From JBBILG01 sp037445085 (GTDB taxonomy: Bacteria; Pseudomonadota; Gammaproteobacteria; Burkholderiales; Methylophilaceae): a DNA stretch of 12,241 nt. This document shows positions 1 through 7,418 of the stretch, one piece after another. The stretch is from assembly GCA_037445085.1 (NCBI GenBank), contig JBBILG010000057.1, forward strand, positions 1 to 12,241, written 5' to 3'. The position numbers and the translations under genes are program-made. The number at the start of each line of letters is the position of its first letter. The stretch's first letter is position 1. Under the pieces are notes generated by a model that was given only the letters and a program-made list of their open reading frames with translations, was not told the DNA's origin and made no database searches.

Positions 1-1
1 C

Positions 2-703
2 GTCCACTTCTGGGCACTGATCTTCCTCTACATGTGGGCGGGCACCCACCACCTGCACTGGACGGCCATCCCCGACTGGACCTCCACCCTGGCGGCGACC
101 TTCTCCATCATGCTGCTGCTGCCTTCCTGGGGTGGTATGATCAACGGCATCATGACCCTGTCCGGTGCCTGGGACAAGCTGCGCACCGACCCGGTCATGC
201 GCTTCCTGATCGTCTCGCTGTCGTTCTACGGCATGTCCACTTTCGAAGGGCCCATGATGTCGCTCAAGGATGTCAACGCCCTGTCGCACTACACCGACTG
301 GACCGTGGGCCACGTGCATTCCGGCGCGCTGGGCTGGGTGGCGATGATCTCCTTCGGCGCCCTGTATCACCTGGTGCCGCGCCTGTGGAATACCCAGTTC
401 TACAGCGTCAAGCTGATCAACGCGCACTTCTGGCTGGCCACCATCGGCATCCTGCTCTACATCGTGGCGATGTGGATCTCCGGCATCATGCAGGGCCTGA
501 TGTGGCGCGCCTTCGACGACTTCGGCAACCTGCAGTACTCCTTCATCGAATCGGTGGTGGCCATGCATCCGTTCTATGCGATGCGCGCCCTGGGCGGCCT
601 GTTCTTCCTCACCGGCATGCTCATCATGTGCTACAACATGTACATGACCATCCGCAAGGGCAGCCCTGCCGTGGCCGGCACGACGGCTGCCGCGACGGCG
701 TAA
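2..703 (+). CDS. ccoN: Cytochrome c oxidase, cbb3-type, subunit I (CcoN/FixN), 3' part
   Basis: Catalytic subunit of the cbb3 haem-copper oxidase in the inner membrane; it reduces O2 to water at the haem b3-CuB site. Only the C-terminal 233 residues are present; roughly the first half lies upstream of the window (family about 470-480 aa). The frame runs from base 2 to TAA at 701-703. Visible residues, numbered within the fragment: Y10, which by spacing matches the Tyr cross-linked to a CuB His in cbb3 enzymes; H16-H17 in WAGTHHLHW (two CuB ligands); and the GHVHSGALGW motif with the haem b3 and haem b histidines at codons 311-313 and 317-319. Several hydrophobic helices follow (e.g. FWLATIGILLYIVAMWISGI). 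The tail is Ala/Thr/Gly-rich and probably disordered. ccoO starts 28 bp downstream, so the genes should be cotranscribed. Identity is very secure. The Thr before HH, where I recall Pro, is a minor oddity. Confidence 0.97.
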   Translation, partial: VHFWALIFLYMWAGTHHLHWTAIPDWTSTLAATFSIMLLLPSWGGMINGIMTLSGAWDKLRTDPVMRFLIVSLSFYGMSTFEGPMMSLKDVNALSHYTDWTVGHVHSGALGWVAMISFGALYHLVPRLWNTQFYSVKLINAHFWLATIGILLYIVAMWISGIMQGLMWRAFDDFGNLQYSFIESVVAMHPFYAMRALGGLFFLTGMLIMCYNMYMTIRKGSPAVAGTTAAATA

Positions 704-722
704 TCGGCCAGCACACAGGTAT

Positions 723-726
723 GGAG
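723..726 (+). promoter_or_regulatory. Ribosome binding site of ccoO
   Basis: GGAG lies 5 nt before the ATG at 732, in the 28-bp gap after the ccoN stop. It supports the ATG at 732 as the ccoO start. Seen directly; function inferred from sequence and spacing. Confidence 0.7.
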
Positions 727-731
727 CTATC

Positions 732-1481
732 ATGAAACACGACAAAATCGAACGTAACGTAGGTGTCCTGATGGTGCTCACCATGCTCGCCATCAGCGTG
801 GGTGGCCTGGTCGAGATCGTGCCCCTGTTCTTCCTGAAAAACACGATGGAGACGGTGAAGACCGCCGACGGCAAGGAGATGATCCGCCCCTACACGCCGC
901 TGGAGCAGGTGGGCCGCGACATCTACATCCGCGAAGGCTGCTACACCTGCCACTCGCAGATGATCCGTCCGTTCCGTGACGAAATGCTGCGCTACGGCCA
1001 TTATTCGCTGGCGGCCGAGTCCAAGTACGATCACCCCTTCCAGTGGGGTTCCAAGCGTACCGGACCCGACCTCGCGCGCGTGGGCGGCAAGTACTCCAAC
1101 GAATGGCACGTGCAGCATCTGATCGCGCCGCGCTCCATGGTGCCGGGGTCGGTGATGCCCAACTATCCCTGGCTGATGCAGCCGCTCGACTATTCCGACA
1201 TCCAGAAGCGGATGCGGGCGCTGCGCGCCGTCGGCGCGCCGTACTCCTCCAACGAAGCCGAGTATCGGCGCAACGTCGAAACCTTTGGCGAGGAAGTGGC
1301 TGACCTGCTGCGCATCGAGAAGGGCGAGGAGATCCTGGTCGAGCAGGCGCAGATGGGCAACTTTGACGGCAACAGGAAGGACGTCACCGAGATGGATGCC
1401 ATGGTCGCTTATCTGCAGGTGCTGGGCACCATGGTCGACTTCAAGCAGTTCGATGACGACCATTTCGCCCGGTATCGCTGA
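732..1481 (+). CDS. ccoO: Cytochrome c oxidase, cbb3-type, subunit II (CcoO/FixO)
   Basis: Membrane-anchored mono-haem cytochrome c of the cbb3 oxidase. It passes electrons from CcoP towards haem b in CcoN on the periplasmic side. The 249-aa protein begins with an uncleaved N-terminal anchor (about residues 10-35, VGVLMVLTMLAIS then VEIVPLFFL). The single haem c motif is C70-Y-T-C73-H74, followed by the SQMIRPF signature. M142 in PGSVMPNYPW is the likely distal haem ligand. The C-terminal EMDAMVAYLQVLGT helix is typical of the cytochrome c fold in this family. The length resembles alphaproteobacterial FixO (about 240-250) and is longer than the roughly 200 aa of pseudomonads; the extra part lies between the haem Met and the C-terminal helix. 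GGAG at 723-726 supports the start. Only 8 bp separate its TGA from ccoQ. Nothing looks broken. Confidence 0.97.
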   Translation: MKHDKIERNVGVLMVLTMLAISVGGLVEIVPLFFLKNTMETVKTADGKEMIRPYTPLEQVGRDIYIREGCYTCHSQMIRPFRDEMLRYGHYSLAAESKYDHPFQWGSKRTGPDLARVGGKYSNEWHVQHLIAPRSMVPGSVMPNYPWLMQPLDYSDIQKRMRALRAVGAPYSSNEAEYRRNVETFGEEVADLLRIEKGEEILVEQAQMGNFDGNRKDVTEMDAMVAYLQVLGTMVDFKQFDDDHFARYR

Positions 1482-1489
1482 AGCGGCAG

Positions 1490-1678
1490 ATGCACATGGA
1501 ATGGCTGATGTGGTTCACCCGGTTCGAGAACACCAAGCCGCTGGCGCTGGTGATCTTCTTCACTGTGTTCTGCGGCATCCTGATCTATGCGTTCGGCAGC
1601 AGGAAGCGCGGCAAGCGGCTGGAATCCTACCGGGACATCCCGTTCCTCGATGACAAACAGGACAGGAAGGAAAATTGA
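1490..1678 (+). CDS. ccoQ: cbb3 oxidase small subunit IV (CcoQ/FixQ)
   Basis: Small single-span membrane protein associated with the cbb3 oxidase; in studied species CcoQ stabilises the complex or the docking of CcoP. The 62-aa product has one transmembrane segment at about residues 17-36 (PLALVIFFTVFCGILIYAF). A basic stretch (SRKRGKR) and an acidic/basic polar tail follow, the usual CcoQ layout. It sits between ccoO and ccoP in the canonical order, which is strong support for such a short protein. Two start codons are possible, 1490 and 1496 (Met-His-Met); neither has a clear Shine-Dalgarno sequence, so translation may be coupled to ccoO, whose stop is 8 bp upstream. The stop TGA at 1676-1678 lies 2 bp before the ccoP ATG. 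Confidence 0.93.
   Translation: MHMEWLMWFTRFENTKPLALVIFFTVFCGILIYAFGSRKRGKRLESYRDIPFLDDKQDRKEN
1664..1671 (+). promoter_or_regulatory. Ribosome binding site of ccoP
   Basis: AGGAAGGA inside the 3' end of ccoQ ends 9 nt before the ATG at 1681. This spacing fits the ATG at 1681 better than the TTG at 1675, which would add two residues. It therefore decides the ccoP start. Confidence 0.75.
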
Positions 1679-1680
1679 TC

Positions 1681-2610
1681 ATGGCACAAGAGGGTGAAAA
1701 AAATACCACGGGACATGTGTGGGACGACGACCTGCAGGAATACACCAACCCGCTGCCGCAGTGGTGGTTGTGGGCGTTCTACATCACCATCATCTTCTCC
1801 GTGGTGTACTGGCTGCTCTACCCGGCCTGGCCGGTTGGGGACAGCTATACCAAGGGGCTGCCCGGCGTCAACACCATCACCTATACCGCCACCACGGTGG
1901 ACGGACAGAAAGTGGAAAAGGAAACCCACTGGAACATGCGCTCCCTGCTGATGGCGGAGATGAACGAGGCGCAGGCGGCGCAGAAGCCGTGGTTCGACAA
2001 GGTGGCCGCCACCCCGTTCGAGCAGATCGCCGCCGACGCGGAACTGATGCAGTTCGTCAATTCCGCCGGCCGCACACTGTTCGCCGACAACTGCGCCGCC
2101 TGCCACTTGGCTGGCGGCGAGGGCAAGCTGGGGCTCGCCCCCGGCCTGATCGACGACGACTGGATGTTCGGCGGCACCCATGAAGCCATCCATCAGTCCA
2201 TCGCCAGCGGGCGCAACGGCCAGATGCCGGCATTCAAGGGCATGCTGTCGGACGAGAAGATCGGCCAGGTGGCCCATTACGTGCTCAGCCTGTCGGGAGA
2301 ACCACACGACGCCGCAGCCGCCACCGCCGGACAGGCCATCTACAACGGCGAAGGCATTTGCATGACCTGCCACGGCACCGACGGCAAGGGTAACCAGATG
2401 CTGGGGGCCGCCAACCTGACCGACCGCATCTGGGTGTGGGCGGATGTGCCCGGCCGGCAGGACGCGGCAGGCAAGATCGCCGAAATCTCCAGGATCGTGG
2501 CCGAGGGCATGAACCGCGGCGTGATGCCGGCATGGAGCGGCCGCCTCACTGCGGAACAGGTCAAGCTGCTGACGGTGTACGTGCACGATACGCTTGGTGG
2601 CGGCCAATGA
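1681..2610 (+). CDS. ccoP: Cytochrome c oxidase, cbb3-type, subunit III (CcoP/FixP), di-haem
   Basis: Membrane-bound di-haem cytochrome c that accepts electrons from soluble cytochrome c and hands them to CcoO in the cbb3 oxidase. The protein has 309 aa, the usual CcoP size. The N-terminal region carries the typical HVWDDDLQEYTNPLPQWW motif (residues 12-29), with a transmembrane helix at about 29-48 ending in LLYPAWP. The periplasmic part has two cytochrome c domains. The first has C138-A-A-C141-H142 and a likely Met ligand in GQMPAFKG. The second has C227-M-T-C230-H231 and a likely Met ligand in GVMPAWSG. The start at ATG 1681 is chosen from the AGGAAGGA upstream; a TTG at 1675 in the same frame is less likely. 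It follows ccoQ by 2 bp and is followed after 35 bp by a terminator-like hairpin, so it is probably the end of the main structural-gene transcript. Confidence 0.97.
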   Translation: MAQEGEKNTTGHVWDDDLQEYTNPLPQWWLWAFYITIIFSVVYWLLYPAWPVGDSYTKGLPGVNTITYTATTVDGQKVEKETHWNMRSLLMAEMNEAQAAQKPWFDKVAATPFEQIAADAELMQFVNSAGRTLFADNCAACHLAGGEGKLGLAPGLIDDDWMFGGTHEAIHQSIASGRNGQMPAFKGMLSDEKIGQVAHYVLSLSGEPHDAAAATAGQAIYNGEGICMTCHGTDGKGNQMLGAANLTDRIWVWADVPGRQDAAGKIAEISRIVAEGMNRGVMPAWSGRLTAEQVKLLTVYVHDTLGGGQ

Positions 2611-2645
2611 TGGTCGTGCGCCACTGAGTTTGCGTTAGAATGAAA

Positions 2646-2674
2646 GGCTCGCGCGCAAGCGTGGGCCATTTTTT
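2646..2674 (+). terminator. Rho-independent terminator or attenuator after ccoP
   Basis: A 9-bp stem, GGCTCGCGC (2646-2654) with GCGTGGGCC (2659-2667), is closed by the GNRA-type loop GCAA (2655-2658). Two of the nine pairs are G-U type. One A and a T6 tract (2669-2674) follow directly, as in intrinsic terminators. It lies between ccoP (ends 2610) and ccoG (starts 2705). It probably ends or reduces transcription of ccoNOQP before ccoGHI. Hairpin and T tract are seen directly; termination is inferred. Confidence 0.78.
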
Positions 2675-2704
2675 CGAGCAGCACGGCGGCCCGATACACA
2701 GGCC

Positions 2705-4138
2705 ATGACAACCGGTTCGGTACAGCAGACTCCCTTTTACTTGAAGCGCGAGCCCATCTTCGTGCGTTCGGTGCAGGGCAGGTTCCGCAACTTCAAGACT
2801 GCCGTGCTGGTGCTGGCCTTCACGGTGTATTTTGGCCTGCCCTGGCTGCAATGGGAGCGGGCCAGCGCGGCCAGCCAGGCGGTGATGTTCGACCTGGTGT
2901 CACGCCGTTTCTTCATTTTTGATCTGGCGGTATATCCGCAGGACATCTTCTGGCTGTCCATGCTGCTGTTCATCGCCGCGACGCTGCTGTTTTTCGTTAC
3001 CGGCCTGATCGGTCGCGCCTGGTGCGGCTATTTCTGTTTCCAGACGCTGTGGACCGATGCCTTCATGTTCATCGAGCGCCTGATTCAGGGGGAGCGCCCG
3101 GCGCGCATGCGGCTGGCCAGGCAGCCGTGGAACGCGGAGAAGCTCTTCAAGATCGGCGCCTCGCATGTCCTCATGCTGCTGGTCTCATTCTGGACCGGCT
3201 TCACCTTCATCGCCTATTTCGCCTACGCACCGGAACTGCTGCACCAGTTCTTCACCTGGCAGGCGGCCTACGTGGCCTATTTCACCGTGCTGGTGCTCAC
3301 CCTCACCACCTATGTTGCCGGCGGTCTCGCCCGCGAGCAGATTTGCAACTTCATCTGCCCGTATTCCCGCTTCCAGAGTGTGATGTACGACCAGGACACG
3401 CTGGCGGTCGGCTACGATTTCCGCCGCGGCGAGGGCGAGAACGGCCGGGCCGTGCCCAAGGTCGGGCAGCGCGGCCGCGAGGAGCGCCAGGCCAAGGGGT
3501 ACGGAGACTGCATCGATTGCGGCTACTGCGTGCAGGTGTGCCCGACCGGCATCGACATCCGCAATGGCATGCAGTACCAGTGCATCTCCTGCGGCCTGTG
3601 CATCGATGCCTGCAACAACATCATGGATTCCGTCGGTTTTCCGCGCGGGCTCATCCGCTACGACTCCGAGCGCAACTTCCACGCCACGCAGCCCCGCAGG
3701 CCGCACCTGCACTGGCAGAACTTCAGGGTGCTGGGCTATGCCGCGGCCCTCTTGGTGATGAGCGCGGCGCTGGTCTACAGCATTGCCACGCGCAGCACGA
3801 CCGAGCTGCGCGTGGAGCAGATCCGCCAGCCACTCTATGTACAGATGTCCGACGCCAGCATACGCAACCGTTACCGGGTACATATTGTCAACAAGACCGA
3901 GTACGAGCAGCACTACACCCTGGGCGTGCGCGGCATTCCCGCGGAGGCGCTGGACCTGGGCGCGGTGAGCGAGATTCGCGTGCGCCCGGGCAAGAACCTG
4001 CAGCTCATGGCCAAGGTGACGCTGCCGGAGCGCCTCGCCAGGCAGACGGGGAACTTCGATTTCACCGTCAGCGCGGCATCCGATCCCGACGCAATCCTGG
4101 TGCGCAGCGTGAAGTTCAGCAGCGGTTCCGGCAACTGA
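2705..4138 (+). CDS. ccoG: Cytochrome c oxidase accessory protein CcoG (FixG/RdxA), membrane ferredoxin-like
   Basis: Inner-membrane Fe-S protein needed for cbb3 maturation in several bacteria; the family is thought to act in copper reduction for delivery to CcoN. The protein has 477 aa, normal for CcoG. Hydrophobic segments lie at about residues 33-45, 82-102, 152-174, 188-205 and 341-361. The ferredoxin-like region has two complete four-Cys sets: C269-x2-C272-x2-C275-x3-C279-P and C293-x2-C296-x2-C299-x3-C303, enough for two [4Fe-4S] clusters. The C-terminal part (about 365-477) is the beta-rich, Ig-like FixG_C domain, with RVHIVNKTEYEQHYTLGVRG as its best-conserved strand pair. The family's second CxxxCP motif is intact (C214-N-F-I-C218-P219), but the first reads C107-G-Y-F-C111-F112, Phe in place of Pro. 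No strong ribosome site precedes the ATG. A hairpin upstream separates it from ccoP. Confidence 0.96.
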   Translation: MTTGSVQQTPFYLKREPIFVRSVQGRFRNFKTAVLVLAFTVYFGLPWLQWERASAASQAVMFDLVSRRFFIFDLAVYPQDIFWLSMLLFIAATLLFFVTGLIGRAWCGYFCFQTLWTDAFMFIERLIQGERPARMRLARQPWNAEKLFKIGASHVLMLLVSFWTGFTFIAYFAYAPELLHQFFTWQAAYVAYFTVLVLTLTTYVAGGLAREQICNFICPYSRFQSVMYDQDTLAVGYDFRRGEGENGRAVPKVGQRGREERQAKGYGDCIDCGYCVQVCPTGIDIRNGMQYQCISCGLCIDACNNIMDSVGFPRGLIRYDSERNFHATQPRRPHLHWQNFRVLGYAAALLVMSAALVYSIATRSTTELRVEQIRQPLYVQMSDASIRNRYRVHIVNKTEYEQHYTLGVRGIPAEALDLGAVSEIRVRPGKNLQLMAKVTLPERLARQTGNFDFTVSAASDPDAILVRSVKFSSGSGN

Positions 4139-4163
4139 GAGGCTCCAACCACGAAAGACCATC

Positions 4164-4940
4164 ATGACCATTACTGAAAGTCTGTTCGGCGGCCTGCTGG
4201 CCGTCGTTCTGCTGTTCTTCGTCGCCCGCCGGATCGGCCTGTCTACCTACTGGAGCGGATTGCTGGGCGGCGGCCTGCCCTTCCTGGCCTACCTCGGCAT
4301 CAAGGCGGACGGCTGGCCTGGCGGCGACGTGCTCGCCATCCATGTGGTGGTGTTCATGGCCGCCGCGGCGGTGCTGGCGGTGTTCGACATCGCGCGGCAG
4401 AGCAAGGAGAAGATGCACTGGGCACCCAAGCTCATCATCGGTTTTTTCGTGCTGCTGGCGGTGATCAATGCCACGCTGCTATCCATCGCCACCCACGGTC
4501 TGCCGAACTTCGTGGCGCGGTGGGTATTGCCCATGCAGGAAGGCAGCGAGCGTGTGCATACGGTGTTCCCGGGTGTGGTTCCGCACGACCGCAACAAGAT
4601 GTATACGCCGCACCTGGAGCGCGTCGAGACCCAGCGCCGCCTCGGCTGGCGGGTGGAAACGCTGGGCCTGGACGGGCTGCGCAGCGGACAGCCCAGCTCC
4701 GTCGGCCTGCGCGTCACCGATGCGCAAGGCCGGCCGGTGGCGGCCGACCGTGTGCTGTTCGGCTTCTGGCGCATCGCCAACAGCAAGGATGACATGCTGC
4801 TGCCGCTCGAGGTCGTCGCGCCGGGTGAATACCGCGCGGACATCCTGCTGCGGCACGCCGGCCGCTGGGTTGTCGAAATCGGCATCGCACGCGGCCAGGA
4901 CCTCTATCAGACGCAGCGTTCGCTGCAGGTGGAAGAGTAG
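4164..4940 (+). CDS. ccoH: FixH/CcoH family cbb3 assembly protein with an extra N-terminal membrane region
   Basis: CcoH/FixH is a membrane-anchored protein required for cbb3 assembly or stability. Residues from about 84 resemble a normal FixH: a short cytoplasmic lead, one transmembrane helix (about 87-108, KLIIGFFVLLAVINATLL), then a periplasmic beta-rich domain. That domain contains LGWRVE, GLRVTDAQGRPV, APGEYRADILLRHAGRWVVEI and DLYQTQRSLQVEE, the usual FixH pattern (positions about 160-258). The first 83 residues are additional: about three more hydrophobic segments (about 7-23, 29-46, 55-75), making 258 aa against roughly 150-180 for typical FixH. An ATG at 4413, preceded by AAGGAG, would give a normal-length 175-aa protein. 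It lies 25 bp after ccoG and 23 bp before ccoI, in the standard GHI order. Family assignment is firm on position and the C-terminal domain; the role of the extension is unknown. Confidence 0.88.
   Translation: MTITESLFGGLLAVVLLFFVARRIGLSTYWSGLLGGGLPFLAYLGIKADGWPGGDVLAIHVVVFMAAAAVLAVFDIARQSKEKMHWAPKLIIGFFVLLAVINATLLSIATHGLPNFVARWVLPMQEGSERVHTVFPGVVPHDRNKMYTPHLERVETQRRLGWRVETLGLDGLRSGQPSSVGLRVTDAQGRPVAADRVLFGFWRIANSKDDMLLPLEVVAPGEYRADILLRHAGRWVVEIGIARGQDLYQTQRSLQVEE
4404..4409 (+). promoter_or_regulatory. Shine-Dalgarno-like site inside ccoH, before an in-frame ATG
   Basis: AAGGAG within ccoH ends 3 nt before an in-frame ATG (4413-4415, Met84). Starting there would make a FixH of 175 aa with a single membrane anchor, the usual family form. 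The spacing is shorter than ideal and the bases also encode Lys-Glu, so this could be chance. Confidence 0.35.
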
Positions 4941-4963
4941 GCTGGCAAGCTGACCGCCGCCCG

Positions 4964-7384
4964 ATGAGCGAAACCGCCTGCTGTTATCACTGCGGCCTGC
5001 CGCTGCCGCCGCCCTTCGCCGTGGAGTTCCGCGCCCGCATCCTGGGCGAGGAGCGCGCGCTGTGCTGCCACGGCTGCCAGGCGGTGGCCGTGGCCATCGC
5101 CGCCAACGGCCTGGAGGATTACTATCGCTACCGCACCGAGTTGCCGAAGACGGCGGAAGAACTGGTGCCGGACGAGCTGCGCCAGCTCGCCCTCTACGAC
5201 CACCCCGAAGTGCAGAAGAGCTTCGTGCACGTCGGGGAGGACAACCTGCGCGAAGCCCTGCTCATCCTCGAAGGCATCACTTGCGCCGCCTGCATCTGGC
5301 TCAACGAGCGTCATCTCATGCAGTTGCCCGGCGTGCACCAGGTGTCGGTCAACTACGCCTCGCACCGCGCCCGCGTACGCTGGGACGACAGTCGCATCAA
5401 GTTGTCCGCCATCCTTGCCGAAATCCGCAAGCTGGGTTACCAGGCACACCCGTTCAGTGCGCGGCAGCAGGAAGACCTGCGCCAGCAGCGGCGCAAGCTG
5501 GACATCCGCCGCATGGCCGTGGCGGGGATTTCCAGCGGCCAGGTGATGATGCTGGCGGTGGCGCTCTACGCCGGCGAAGTGCAGGGCATGGATCATGCCA
5601 CCGAGCAACTGCTGCGCTGGTTCAGCCTGTTGCTCACCGCGCCGTGCATTCTCTATTCCGGACTGCCGTTCTACCAGTCCGCCTGGGCGGCGCTGAAGCG
5701 ACGCCAGGTCAATATGGACACGCCCATCACCCTGGGCGTGGTGGCGGGCTTTCTCGGCAGCGTGTGGGCCACGGTGACGGGGCAGGGCGAGGTGTATTAC
5801 GACACCATCACCATGCTGATCTTCTTCCTGCTCGCCACGCGCTTCCTGGAACGCAACACGCGCGAGAAATCGGTGGAATCCGCCGAAAACCTGCTGCGCC
5901 TGGTGCCGGCCATGGCCACCCGCGTGCAGGATCGGCAGCAGGCGGTGGTGCCGGTGCACGAACTGGTGGCGGGCGATCGCATCCTCGCCCGGCCGGGTGA
6001 GACCATCGCCGCCGACGGCGTGGTGGAAGAGGGCGAGAGCAGCGCCGATGAATCACTGCTCACCGGCGAGAGCCATCCCCTGCCTAAGCTGCCGGGGAGC
6101 ACGGTCTATGCCGGCAGCGTCAACTTCGAGAGCCCGCTTCTCATCCGCGTCACCAAGGTGGGCGAGGATACCGTGCTGGCCGGCATCGCCCGCCTGCTCG
6201 ACCGCGCCCAGGCGCAGAAGCCGCGGCTGGCGCAGATGGCGGATCTTCTGGCGGTGTGGTTCACCTGGATCCTGCTGCTGTTGACGGCACTGATCGGCGC
6301 CTGGTGGTGGCAAATCGATCCGCACAAGGCTTTTGCCGTCATGCTTGCCGTGCTGGTGGTGAGCTGCCCATGCGCCCTGTCGCTGGCGGCGCCCGCCGCT
6401 TTCGCCGCTGCCGGCTCGCACCTGGTGCGGCGCGGCGTGCTGCTGACTCGCGGACATGCGCTGGAGACACTGGCCCGCGTCACCCATTTCGTGTTCGACA
6501 AGACCGGCACGCTGACGCTTGGCAAGCCGGCGCTGCTGCGCACCATCGCCCTGGCCGACGTGCCGGAGGATGCATGCCTGCGCATCGCCGCCGGCCTGGA
6601 GCAGGCGTCCGAACACCCGCTGGCGCAGAGCTTTCTGCAGGCGGTGGACAAGACCCGGCTGCCCGCCGTCGGCGACCGCGAGAACCTGCCTGGCCGTGGC
6701 GTCGCCGGCAACGTGGGCGGACACCGCTACACCTTGGGCAATGCCGCGCTGCATCCGGAGCGAGTGGCCGGGCACGACATCCCGCCGCAGGAACTGCCGC
6801 CCGGCGCCACCGTGGTGTGGCTGTGCGACGACAGCCGGGCGCTGGCCGCCTTCGTGCTGGCGGACGCGGCGCGTCCGCATGCCGATGCGATGGTCAGGCG
6901 GCTCCAAGCCCGTGGCCTGCGCGTATCCATTCTGAGCGGCGACGGTGCCGACGCCGTGGCCCACCATGCCCGGCTGCTCGGCATCGACGACTGGCATGCC
7001 GGCATGACGCCGGAGCGGAAGCTCGCCAAGCTGCACGCCTGGCAGGAAGCTGGCGATGTGGTGGCCATGGTGGGCGACGGCATCAACGACGCTCCGGTGC
7101 TCGCTGGCGCGCAGGTGTCCATCGCCATGGGCAGCGGCACGCAGATGGCCCGCACTACCGGCGACATCGTGCTCATGACGGAAAACCTGCGCGAGATCGA
7201 CCATGCCGTCGGACACAGCCGCATCGGCCTGCGCATCGTCCGCCAGAATTTCGCCTGGGCACTGGGCTACAATCTGCTGGCGCTGCCCTTTGCCGCCAGC
7301 GGCCACCTCTCGCCCTGGCTGGCTGCACTGGGCATGTCGGTGAGCTCGCTGATCGTGGTGATCAACGCCATGCGCCTGCGCTGA
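4964..7384 (+). CDS. ccoI: P1B-type copper-transporting ATPase CcoI (FixI) for cbb3 oxidase maturation
   Basis: Inner-membrane Cu+ exporter of the CtpA/CopA2 type that supplies copper for the CuB site of CcoN, not bulk detoxification. The 806-aa protein opens with the Cys-rich N-terminal domain specific to FixI-like pumps (C6-C7-x2-C10 and C34-C35-x2-C38). An HMA domain with C107-A-A-C110 follows, then the P-type ATPase core: TGES at 367-370, the transport-site C468-P-C470, the phosphorylation loop D512-K-T-G-T516, the nucleotide-site S-E-H551-P, and GDGINDAP at 704-711. Late membrane residues Y769-N770 and M791-S-V-S794-S795 match the Cu+-specific P1B-1 signature. The start at 4964 keeps the complete Cys cluster, although no clear ribosome site precedes it. 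All catalytic motifs are intact. It is the last gene of the cco block; no ccoS follows, although ccoS is often next to ccoI. Confidence 0.97.
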   Translation: MSETACCYHCGLPLPPPFAVEFRARILGEERALCCHGCQAVAVAIAANGLEDYYRYRTELPKTAEELVPDELRQLALYDHPEVQKSFVHVGEDNLREALLILEGITCAACIWLNERHLMQLPGVHQVSVNYASHRARVRWDDSRIKLSAILAEIRKLGYQAHPFSARQQEDLRQQRRKLDIRRMAVAGISSGQVMMLAVALYAGEVQGMDHATEQLLRWFSLLLTAPCILYSGLPFYQSAWAALKRRQVNMDTPITLGVVAGFLGSVWATVTGQGEVYYDTITMLIFFLLATRFLERNTREKSVESAENLLRLVPAMATRVQDRQQAVVPVHELVAGDRILARPGETIAADGVVEEGESSADESLLTGESHPLPKLPGSTVYAGSVNFESPLLIRVTKVGEDTVLAGIARLLDRAQAQKPRLAQMADLLAVWFTWILLLLTALIGAWWWQIDPHKAFAVMLAVLVVSCPCALSLAAPAAFAAAGSHLVRRGVLLTRGHALETLARVTHFVFDKTGTLTLGKPALLRTIALADVPEDACLRIAAGLEQASEHPLAQSFLQAVDKTRLPAVGDRENLPGRGVAGNVGGHRYTLGNAALHPERVAGHDIPPQELPPGATVVWLCDDSRALAAFVLADAARPHADAMVRRLQARGLRVSILSGDGADAVAHHARLLGIDDWHAGMTPERKLAKLHAWQEAGDVVAMVGDGINDAPVLAGAQVSIAMGSGTQMARTTGDIVLMTENLREIDHAVGHSRIGLRIVRQNFAWALGYNLLALPFAASGHLSPWLAALGMSVSSLIVVINAMRLR

Positions 7385-7418
7385 CGTCCTTGTCGCTCCG
7401 GGGTGGCGCGGCGGAATC

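Noticed and set aside
2..703. An overlapping 233-codon frame at 34-735 over the 3' end of ccoN
   Set aside because: It is out of frame with the well-conserved CcoN sequence, is rich in His/Arg/Pro and has no recognisable domain.
1675..1688. TTGAT near the ccoP start as an FNR/Anr half-site
   Set aside because: The second half (ATCAA at the right spacing) is absent, and the site lies inside the ccoQ-ccoP junction, where a ribosome site explains the context. Any FNR box controlling the operon should lie upstream of ccoN, outside the window.
2636..2641. TAGAAT as a possible -10 promoter element for ccoG
   Set aside because: No reasonable -35 sequence lies 16-18 bp upstream, and the terminator-like hairpin sits directly downstream, which makes a promoter for ccoG here unlikely.
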